This document shows positions 1 to 4,709 of a stretch of 10,075 bases of DNA, one piece after another. This DNA comes from Nitrospinota bacterium. GTDB taxonomy: Bacteria > Nitrospinota > Nitrospinia > SZUA-224. The number at the start of each line of letters is the position of its first letter. Position 1 is the stretch's first letter. A program made the translations under genes and the position numbers. The notes under the pieces were generated by a model. That model saw only the letters and a program-made list of their open reading frames with translations. It was not told the DNA's origin and did no database searches. The stretch lies in contig JACRGM010000102.1 in the NCBI GenBank assembly GCA_016212345.1, positions 1 to 10,075 on the forward strand. The letters run 5' to 3'.

Positions 1-27
1 AAGACGTCGTAATTGATTTTAACCTCT

Positions 28-136
28 CGTTGCTAAGCTCTGCTTAGCAACGCGTTTGACTAAGAAGCTCTGCTTCTTCTATAGTCAAAGCAGGAGCTTT
101 TGTGACATAAACGTTCCCAAGCAGAGCTTGGGAACG
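28..136. repeat. Cluster of hairpins sharing an AGCTCTGCT core
   Basis: Three strong inverted repeats lie in a row. Hairpin 1 has perfect 11-bp arms (28-38 and 42-52) around a TCT loop. Hairpin 2 has inner arms 62-68/72-78 around TCT and outer arms 55-61/83-89. Hairpin 3 has perfect 11-bp arms (112-122 and 126-136) around AGA. All three carry the same 9-base apex AGCTCTGCT (36-44, 66-74 and, on the minus strand, 120-128), while the arms differ but stay complementary. A fourth, weaker copy with one inserted base (AGCAGGAGCT) sits at 88-97 and competes with hairpin 2 for the segment near 83-89. Hairpins 1 and 3 also share CTCGTT and AACG flanks in opposite orientation. This looks like a REP-type extragenic palindrome family; no transposase is in the window. 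Confidence 0.85.
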
Positions 137-228
137 AGAATAATGTAAGTCTTACCCATATAAACGGTTTTTACCGAATATTTACCTATAGTCTACTGTC
201 TGAATCACAGCACCCCTTGTATTTTCTA

Positions 229-260
229 TCAATATCTTTTATTCTATATAAAGATATTGA
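229..260 (+). promoter_or_regulatory. Perfect 11-bp inverted repeat in the ispH leader
   Basis: TCAATATCTTT (229-239) and AAAGATATTGA (250-260) are perfectly complementary around a 10-base AT-rich loop. The repeat ends 33 bases before the ispH-ubiA start and 18 bases before its Shine-Dalgarno sequence. It could be an operator or an RNA hairpin in the leader. The sequence is AT-rich and no consensus promoter is evident. A weak candidate is TTGTAT at 217-222 with TATTCT at 240-245, which would place the palindrome across the transcription start. The rest of 137-228 shows only a short CGGT/ACCG hairpin near 164-175. Confidence 0.45.
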
Positions 261-293
261 AATCTATACCACTTCTTTGGGAGGAAGAGGAGA

Positions 294-2033
294 TTGCGGA
301 TAATAGTAGCAAAGACAGCAGGGTTTTGTATGGGTGTAAAGAGGGCTATAGATATTGTCCTTGATGCCGATAAGAAGGAAAAAGGGAGGCTCTATACATA
401 TGGACCACTGATACATAACCCACAGGTGATTGATATGCTAGAGACCAAGAATGTAAAGGTCATTAGCGATCTCTCTGAGATATCGGGTGGTACAGTGGTT
501 ATAAGGACACATGGTATAACCCCTTTAGAGATGAGAAGAATAAAGGAGATGGGATTTTCTATAAATGATGCAACATGCCCTCTAGTTATGAAGGTACAAT
601 CTATAATCAAGAGATATGCCGGAAAAGGATACAATATCATTATTGTTGGGGACGAAGATCATGCAGAGGTGAAGGCCCTATTAGGATTTGCAGAGGGAAA
701 AGGAATAGTAGTCGAATCTATCACAGAGGTAGAGAGACTCCCTCATAATATGAAGGAAGTATATATTGTAGCACAGACAACCATGAATAGGAAGAGATTT
801 ATAGAGATCACTGAGAGGATAAAGGAGAGGTATCCTGATTGTAAGATAATAGATACCATATGCGATGCTACAGATAAGAGGCAGAAGGAGGTATGGAGTC
901 TTGCAAAAGAGGTTGATGCCATGATTGTTGTAGGTGGAAGAAACAGTGCTAATACAAAGAGGTTGGCTGAGATCTCAGAATCGATCGGAACATCAACCTT
1001 TCTGATTGAGACAGAGGAAGAGTTAGATAGTGATAGCTTAAATGGATTTAATGCCATAGGGATTACAGCAGGGGCGTCCACACCAAATTGGATGATCAGG
1101 CGGGTAGTTGAGAAGGTAAAATCTCTAAAGAGGGAAAGAAGATGGAGGCTTATACGGTATAGTATCAATCTGGGAGAGTTTCTTATAAAGAGTAATATAT
1201 ATATAGCAATTGGGGCAGCCTTTCTCACTTATGCGAGCTGTACTCTGCAGGGGATATATCCTAATCCACTACTTATGTTAATAGCTACACTCTATATCTT
1301 TTCCATGTATATACTAAACAGTTTTACAGATCAGGAGGCAATAAGATTAAATGAGCCTGGGAAGACCGAGTTTCTCAGAAAAAATAAGAGGGTACTTATA
1401 GAGCTGGCAGTAGTATCTGCTGTTATATCTATATTCTTCTCTGTAAAGCTAGGGCTGATCCCATTCCTTCTCCTTCTCCTCTCTTCTATATTAGGTATAT
1501 TTTACAGTATCAAGATAATCCCTCTGAATCTGTCTAGAGATCACGGTTTTCAGAGGCTAAAGGATATCCCTGCATCAAAGGATCTATTTGTTGCCCTGGC
1601 ATGGACAATGGTAACCGTACTTATACCCTACTTCAGCACAGAAGAAGATATCACTCCTCTATCAACATTTACCACATTCCTCTTTGTCTTTTCATTGGTC
1701 TATATTAGATCTGTACTTTTCGATATTAGAGATATCCAAGGGGATAGGATCATCGGGAGAGAGACCATTCCTATCCTTATTGGGAAGGAGAATACAAAGA
1801 TATTTCTTGTTATTCTTGCTGGACTGTCAGCAACAGGGCTCTTGATCTCAAGGAATATGGGCTGGACATCAAATCTGACTCATTTTATGCTTCTCTCAAT
1901 ATTATATACCTGTGGTTATCTATATCTTTATCACAAGAGGGTTATCTCTCATGGACTATCCTGTGAGGCTGTAGTTGATGGAAAATTTATACTTGTGGGG
2001 TGCATCGCCTTTATCTGGGCGGTCATGAATTAA
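294..2033 (+). CDS. ispH: IspH (HMBPP reductase) fused to a UbiA-family prenyltransferase domain
   Basis: Residues 1 to about 280 are IspH (LytB), the [4Fe-4S] enzyme that reduces HMBPP to IPP and DMAPP in the last step of the MEP isoprenoid pathway. The three cluster cysteines are C12 (FCMGVKRA), C95 (ATCPLV) and C190 (DTICDAT). HNPQV (H41), DHAEV (H123, E125), QTT (161-163), SAN (218-220) and TAGAS (258-262) match the substrate-binding motifs. Residues from about 290 to 579 form a multi-pass membrane domain resembling UbiA prenyltransferases. It has a clear second Asp motif, DIRDIQGD (477-484), and a weaker first motif, NSFTD (342-346), followed by N352 rather than Asp. The start is TTG, with GGGAGG nine bases upstream, and it puts the first cysteine at the usual residue 12. 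IspH alone is about 300 residues, so the extra 290 are a fusion; the frame is uninterrupted. What the second domain prenylates is unknown. Confidence 0.93.
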   Translation: MRIIVAKTAGFCMGVKRAIDIVLDADKKEKGRLYTYGPLIHNPQVIDMLETKNVKVISDLSEISGGTVVIRTHGITPLEMRRIKEMGFSINDATCPLVMKVQSIIKRYAGKGYNIIIVGDEDHAEVKALLGFAEGKGIVVESITEVERLPHNMKEVYIVAQTTMNRKRFIEITERIKERYPDCKIIDTICDATDKRQKEVWSLAKEVDAMIVVGGRNSANTKRLAEISESIGTSTFLIETEEELDSDSLNGFNAIGITAGASTPNWMIRRVVEKVKSLKRERRWRLIRYSINLGEFLIKSNIYIAIGAAFLTYASCTLQGIYPNPLLMLIATLYIFSMYILNSFTDQEAIRLNEPGKTEFLRKNKRVLIELAVVSAVISIFFSVKLGLIPFLLLLLSSILGIFYSIKIIPLNLSRDHGFQRLKDIPASKDLFVALAWTMVTVLIPYFSTEEDITPLSTFTTFLFVFSLVYIRSVLFDIRDIQGDRIIGRETIPILIGKENTKIFLVILAGLSATGLLISRNMGWTSNLTHFMLLSILYTCGYLYLYHKRVISHGLSCEAVVDGKFILVGCIAFIWAVMN

Positions 2034-2034
2034 G

Positions 2035-2931
2035 ATGAACGAGAAAAGGGTGAGTGGGGGTATTGAGGGGGGAGTTTCAGAGGAAAAGGGTGAGGAGAGA
2101 GCCCTTATTGTTCTCGATCCCCTTCAGAGATATATTGCAGAGATTCGAAAGTATCCTCACTTGGGTGCTGAAGAGGAGTTTCAACTTGCTGTAAAGTATA
2201 AGGAAGGGGATCTGGATGCTGCATACCGTCTGGTCACATCCAATCTCATGTTGGTTGTGAAGATTGCCATGAGCTTTAATAGGGCCTCTCATAATCTCCT
2301 TGATCTAATACAGGAGGGGAATATTGGTCTGATGCAGGCGGTAAAGAAATTTGATCCCTTCAAAGGGGTGAGACTTCCCTCTTATGCTATCTGGTGGATA
2401 AAGGCTTATATTATAAGGTATCTTATAGATAACTGGAGATTAGTGAGGATTGGAACTACCAATACGAGAAGATGGCTTTTATACAATCTAAAAAGGGAGA
2501 AAGAGCGTCTTGAGGCAGAGGGGTTTAGTCCTACTCCTCAACTCCTTGCCCAGAATCTTGATATCAGTGAAGAGGATATTGTAGATGTAGAAAAGGGGTT
2601 AGGGGCATACGATCTCTCCCTCAATGTCCCCTTAAAAGACTCAGATGAGGACTATATCTCCTTTCTAAGATCAGATGATATACCTATTGATGAGAAGATA
2701 GCTGATAATGAAATCAAGGCCATTCTTCATAAAGGTATAACTGAATTTAAAGAAGGTCTAAAAGAAAGAGATAGATATATACTTGAGGATAGGATACTCT
2801 CTGATAATCCTGTAACATTGCAAGAGATTGGGAATCAATTAGGTATAACCAGGGAGGCAGTTCGTCAGGCTGAAGAGAGATTAGTAAAGAGACTAAAGAA
2901 GCATATAAAAGAGAAGATTCTGAATCTCTAG
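2035..2931 (+). CDS. rpoH: RpoH-like alternative sigma factor (sigma-32 group)
   Basis: This is a 298-residue sigma-70-family factor that directs RNA polymerase to a specific promoter class, in this group usually heat-shock genes. Region 1.2 is near residues 29-55, and region 2 is near 61-140, including LLDLIQEGNIGLMQAVKKFD and WWIKAYIIRYLIDNWRLVRIGTT. TRRWLLYNLKREKERLE (144-160) matches the position and character of the RpoH box that marks sigma-32 against RpoD. Region 4.2 is the helix-turn-helix VTLQEIGNQLGITREAVRQAEERL (260-283). Residues 1-25 are a poorly conserved Gly/Glu-rich tail. The ATG lies one base after the ispH-ubiA stop with no strong Shine-Dalgarno sequence, so translation is probably coupled to the upstream gene. 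RpoH is the best fit; a related group 2 or 3 factor cannot be fully excluded. Confidence 0.88.
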   Translation: MNEKRVSGGIEGGVSEEKGEERALIVLDPLQRYIAEIRKYPHLGAEEEFQLAVKYKEGDLDAAYRLVTSNLMLVVKIAMSFNRASHNLLDLIQEGNIGLMQAVKKFDPFKGVRLPSYAIWWIKAYIIRYLIDNWRLVRIGTTNTRRWLLYNLKREKERLEAEGFSPTPQLLAQNLDISEEDIVDVEKGLGAYDLSLNVPLKDSDEDYISFLRSDDIPIDEKIADNEIKAILHKGITEFKEGLKERDRYILEDRILSDNPVTLQEIGNQLGITREAVRQAEERLVKRLKKHIKEKILNL

Positions 2932-2980
2932 GAATCCCATAACGCATTATAACCCAATCGTATTTAAGGAGAGGTTCTCT

Positions 2981-3019
2981 ATGTATGTCTCGGAAATTCT
3001 ACAACCTTTTGGAAAATAA
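2981..3019 (+). CDS. Possible 12-residue leader-like peptide after rpoH
   Basis: ATG at 2981 is preceded by AAGGAGAGG (2967-2975) at ideal spacing. It opens a 12-codon frame, MYVSEILQPFGK, ending with TAA at 3017-3019. The frame runs into the hairpin at 3003-3024. It could be a translated micropeptide, the remnant of a lost downstream gene, or chance. The strong Shine-Dalgarno sequence is the only support and I recognise no homologue. Confidence 0.25.
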   Translation: MYVSEILQPFGK

Positions 3020-3029
3020 AGGTTATTTT
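3003..3029 (+). terminator. Candidate terminator of the ispH-rpoH unit
   Basis: AACCTTT (3003-3009) pairs with AAAGGTT (3018-3024) around an 8-base loop and is followed by ATTTT. The stem is short and AT-rich and the T-run brief, so this is a weak intrinsic terminator at best. It sits between the convergent rpoH and rpoZ genes, where a terminator is expected. Confidence 0.35.
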
Positions 3030-3049
3030 AGTTATGAGTCATAAGTTAA

Positions 3050-3307
3050 TTAATTCTCTTCCTCTTCCTTCTTTTTGATCCCTGTTTTTCCCTTATCTAT
3101 GATTACTTCATCTCTCTTTCTTAAATTAATCTTACCCTCGATTATCTCCCTTAGTGCTATCTCCATAGAATTAAAAGATCCATTGGTCTCAATTAGGGGG
3201 GGAGCTCCTTTATCTAATCGCCTAATCCTATCTGCCAAGATCTTCACCAGAAGAAATCTATTAGAGACCTTCTTAAGTGCCATGCTCTTAAGCTCTTCGT
3301 ATCCCAT
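3050..3307 (-). CDS. rpoZ: RNA polymerase omega subunit
   Basis: This 85-residue protein matches the omega subunit, which helps assemble and stabilise beta-prime in RNA polymerase. The conserved core is visible as KKVSNRFLLVKILADRIRRLDKGAPPLIE (about residues 12-40), corresponding to the family's NRFELV...R...L segment, and as SMEIALREIIEGKI (47-60), corresponding to the ALREIxxG motif. The tail from about residue 70 is highly charged and ends KKKEEEEN. The ATG at 3305-3307 has AAAGAGGAGAG about ten bases upstream. In many proteobacteria rpoZ follows gmk; here it follows hsp20 with a 73-base gap and is convergent with the rpoH-like gene. It may be read from the hsp20 promoter, from its own candidate promoter at 3331-3360, or both. 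Length is normal for the family. Confidence 0.88.
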   Translation of the reverse strand: MGYEELKSMALKKVSNRFLLVKILADRIRRLDKGAPPLIETNGSFNSMEIALREIIEGKINLRKRDEVIIDKGKTGIKKKEEEEN

Positions 3308-3330
3308 AAATTATGCTCTCCTCTTTAAAT

Positions 3331-3360
3331 ATTAAAAAATCTCAAAATCCAAATGTTCAA
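3331..3360 (-). promoter_or_regulatory. Candidate rpoZ promoter
   Basis: On the minus strand TTGAAC (3355-3360) and TTTAAT (3331-3336) are separated by 18 bases. They match the sigma-70 -35 and -10 consensus in 4 and 5 of 6 positions. Transcription would start near 3324, giving a short leader that includes the rpoZ Shine-Dalgarno sequence. The surroundings are AT-rich, so chance is possible. Confidence 0.35.
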
Positions 3361-3380
3361 AACGCACTCTTTATACTGAC

Positions 3381-3809
3381 TTATGGTGCTAATGGCTCCT
3401 CTTTAGGGAGTATTATCTCTAATATACCATCTTTTAACCTTATCTTGACCTTATCTTGGTGTACAATATTAGAAAGGTTAAAGGTTCTCTGAAATCTGCC
3501 ATATGAACGTTCTATACGGTGATAGTTTTCCTCTTTTACCCCCTTCTTAAACCTTCGTTTCCCTTTAAGGATAAGGATATTACCCCTTATTTCAATCTTT
3601 ATATCATCCTTACTTATATTAGGTAATTCTGCCTTAAGGACAATATCATCTGAGGTCTCATATATATCCACAGCAGGGGACCATTCACCGCTACTAAAGC
3701 CCTCACTTATACCCTGAAATCTAGATAAGGTCTCTTCAAAGAGTTTATTCATACGATCCTGGATTGATAGCAAATCCCGGAAAGAATCCCATCTACCAAT
3801 CGATAGCAC
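3381..3809 (-). CDS. Hsp20 / alpha-crystallin small heat-shock protein
   Basis: This is a small ATP-independent holdase chaperone that binds unfolding proteins as an oligomer in the cytoplasm. I place the start at the GTG at 3807-3809. AGGAAGG lies seven bases upstream, and the protein then begins MLSIGRWDSFRDLLSIQDRM, like the usual opening of bacterial Hsp20 proteins. A longer frame to 3854 would add 15 residues encoded by a palindromic repeat and is unlikely. The product is 142 residues. The alpha-crystallin domain runs from about residue 42 (WSPAVDIYE) to KDGILEIILPK near residue 134, with the A-x-L-P segment AELPNISKDDIKIEI inside. The protein ends PKEEPLAP, so the C-terminal I-x-I motif that usually links dimers is absent. 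A consensus promoter and long structured leader lie upstream; rpoZ lies downstream. Confidence 0.9.
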   Translation of the reverse strand: MLSIGRWDSFRDLLSIQDRMNKLFEETLSRFQGISEGFSSGEWSPAVDIYETSDDIVLKAELPNISKDDIKIEIRGNILILKGKRRFKKGVKEENYHRIERSYGRFQRTFNLSNIVHQDKVKIRLKDGILEIILPKEEPLAP

Positions 3810-3832
3810 TTTATCACCTTCCTTCCTCTGAA

Positions 3833-3892
3833 AATAGCCTTTCAGGGCAGGCACATAGGCCTGCCCCTACTTCTCATGAGTAAAAGGCTATT
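3833..3892. repeat. Nested foldback in the hsp20 leader
   Basis: Outer arms AATAGCCTTT (3833-3842) and AAAGGCTATT (3883-3892) are perfectly complementary. Inside them lies a second hairpin, GGGCAGGC (3845-3852) with GCCTGCCC (3859-3866), around a 6-base loop. The GC-rich inner palindrome resembles dispersed intergenic palindromes rather than hsp20 coding sequence. The element lies wholly within the predicted hsp20 5' leader and ends 23 bases before the chosen start codon. Confidence 0.8.
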
Positions 3893-3895
3893 CAT
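3842..3895 (-). CDS. Possible 17-residue upstream ORF in the hsp20 leader
   Basis: ATG at 3893-3895 follows GGTGGAGAGGAAT, a good Shine-Dalgarno context. It opens the frame MNSLLLMRSRGRPMCLP, ending at TGA 3842-3844. The frame runs through the foldback described here and stops 32 bases before the hsp20 GTG. It could be a regulatory upstream ORF, the remnant of an older hsp20 start displaced by repeat insertion, or chance. Confidence 0.25.
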   Translation of the reverse strand: MNSLLLMRSRGRPMCLP

Positions 3896-3910
3896 ATTCC
3901 TCTCCACCAG

Positions 3911-3929
3911 CTTTAGGCTCCACCTAAAG
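3911..3929 (-). promoter_or_regulatory. Leader hairpin upstream of hsp20
   Basis: CTTTAGG (3923-3929 read on the minus strand) and CCTAAAG (3911-3917) pair perfectly around the 5-base loop TGGAG. With the nested foldback at 3833-3892 it gives the hsp20 leader two consecutive stems. No ROSE or fourU thermometer consensus covering the Shine-Dalgarno sequence was found. Confidence 0.4.
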
Positions 3930-3964
3930 TTTATAAAAATCGCTCAATTTAGATAATTGGATAA

Positions 3965-3993
3965 ATTATAAAATGTTAATATCTGAATGTCAA
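3965..3993 (-). promoter_or_regulatory. Consensus sigma-70 promoter of hsp20
   Basis: On the minus strand there is a perfect TTGACA (3988-3993), a 17-base spacer and a perfect TATAAT (3965-3970). Transcription should start near 3958, giving a leader of about 150 bases before the hsp20 GTG at 3809. The -35 box is one arm of a palindrome, TGTCAA-N6-TTGACA (3988-4005). The stretch 4006-4110 between this promoter and ssrA holds no gene that I can see. Confidence 0.85.
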
Positions 3994-4110
3994 GTAGTAT
4001 TGACAGTATTACAGTAGAACTTATGAGAAAATATTAATGGAGGAATAAGGGGTTGTAATCCTCAACACTAAATATTACAGAGGGCCGAGGGCGAAGCGGC
4101 TAATTCAATC

Positions 4111-4470
4111 TGGTGGAGGCGGCGGGAATCGAACCCGCGTCCGAAAATATTCAGCTCAAAGTCTCTACATGTTTATCCTGTGTTTCAATCTCACATCCCC
4201 TATTCCCACAGGAGCGGATCATGGAGATGCTATCCTGATAAAAGTCTTTTCGCCATCCCCACCCTCAGGAGGGGTGGTTCAGGTTAGCTCATAATATGAC
4301 GCCCTTCTAAACCCCACGAGCAGGAGTAAAGAGGACGTTAGCCTCTTATGCGGCTAATGCATATTCATAATCGTTGGCGATTATGTGTTTTCCATTGGTT
4401 TTATGAGGAAATGGAACCTCAACATGCAACTCTGGCCTCAAATTATCCCCGTCGAGACCTTATCGCCCCC
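4111..4470 (-). ncRNA. ssrA: Transfer-messenger RNA (tmRNA)
   Basis: This is a one-piece tmRNA of 360 nt, which with SmpB rescues stalled ribosomes and tags the unfinished protein for proteolysis. The 5' end GGGGGCG (4470-4464) pairs with CGCCTCC near the 3' end with one G-U, forming the acceptor stem. The 3' end has the T-arm GGTTCGATTC and an encoded CCA (4113-4111). The 5' part has the characteristic GGTCTCGACGGGG. The tag frame starts at the resume codon GCC (4376-4378) and reads ANDYEYALAA, ending at TAA 4346-4348. The usual ALAA C-terminus is the signal for ClpXP-type proteases. GC-rich but T-poor sequence follows the 3' end (4083-4100), so no clear intrinsic terminator is seen. Confidence 0.96.
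4346..4378 (-). other. tmRNA proteolysis-tag reading frame
   Basis: Ten sense codons read GCC AAC GAT TAT GAA TAT, then GCA TTA GCC GCA, followed by TAA, encoding ANDYEYALAA. With the alanine charged on tmRNA the added tag would be AANDYEYALAA. The AND start and ALAA end match known bacterial tags. Confidence 0.93.
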
Positions 4471-4491
4471 CCTTTCTTTTAGAGATTTACC

Positions 4492-4616
4492 TATAGATTT
4501 CCATATAACAAATTACACGGCGTTATCAGTCGAAATCCTCGACGGCGTACCGCTCAGTACGCCTTACTCGGATTTCTCCCTCTAGCCTTGTGTAATTTAT
4601 TATCTGAAAATCTATA
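4492..4616. repeat. 125-bp foldback element directly upstream of ssrA
   Basis: TATAGATTT (4492-4500) pairs with AAATCTATA (4608-4616), and AATTACAC (4511-4518) pairs with GTGTAATT (4590-4597). GAAATCC (4532-4538) pairs with GGATTTC (4570-4576), and at the centre GGCGTAC (4544-4550) pairs with GTACGCC (4557-4563) around a 6-base loop. The AT-rich outer arms and GC-rich inner GAAATCC palindrome look like two nested repeats. The inner part resembles the dispersed GGATTTC/GAAATCC palindromes seen in many environmental genomes. There is no transposase gene, so a MITE-like element is an inference. Confidence 0.85.
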
Positions 4617-4641
4617 TGAAAGACTATATCTTTTTGTTATT

Positions 4642-4670
4642 AATATATCATATCTTTTGCTCATTGAAAA
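4642..4670 (-). promoter_or_regulatory. Candidate ssrA promoter
   Basis: On the minus strand TTTTCA (4665-4670), a 17-base spacer and TATATT (4642-4647) match the sigma-70 boxes in 4 and 5 of 6 positions. Use of this promoter would put the whole 125-bp foldback into the tmRNA precursor leader, to be removed by RNase P. No better promoter lies between the foldback and the mature 5' end. The AT-rich surroundings make the call weak. Confidence 0.3.
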
Positions 4671-4671
4671 G

Positions 4672-4709
4672 AAAAAAAATATATATTGACCATCCATCCC
4701 ATAGTCCCC
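4672..4709 (-). terminator. Weak candidate terminator after guaA
   Basis: Just past the guaA stop the minus strand carries a run of eight T (4672-4679). The G-rich stretch before it, down to the stop codon, offers only a poor stem (GAC/GTC). This is the only terminator-like sequence at the end of the mutL-guaB-guaA unit. Confidence 0.2.

Noticed and set aside
28..136. CRISPR-like repeat array at the left edge
   Set aside because: The units are palindromes of different arm sequence with irregular spacing and mixed orientation; there are no uniform repeats, spacers or cas genes.
743..1228. 161-residue minus-strand open frame
   Set aside because: It is antisense to the IspH domain, with no recognisable motif and no separate promoter or Shine-Dalgarno evidence.
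3810..3854. Upstream GTG start for Hsp20 adding 15 residues
   Set aside because: The codons lie in the leader foldback; the GTG at 3809 has AGGAAGG at seven bases and gives the usual Hsp20 N-terminus.
4032..4070. Sigma-32 promoter upstream of hsp20 (TTGAGG with CCCCTTAT on the minus strand)
   Set aside because: The spacer is only about 7 bases, far shorter than sigma-32 promoters need.
4083..4100. Intrinsic terminator after ssrA
   Set aside because: Only a 4-bp GCCG/CGGC stem can form and no T-run follows on the minus strand.
4111..4140. Separate tRNA gene suggested by T-arm and CCA
   Set aside because: There is no anticodon arm nearby; the sequence is the 3' tRNA-like part of tmRNA and pairs with its 5' end at 4470.
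4385..4585. 66-residue plus-strand open frame
   Set aside because: It overlaps the tmRNA gene and the foldback on the opposite strand, so protein coding is unlikely.
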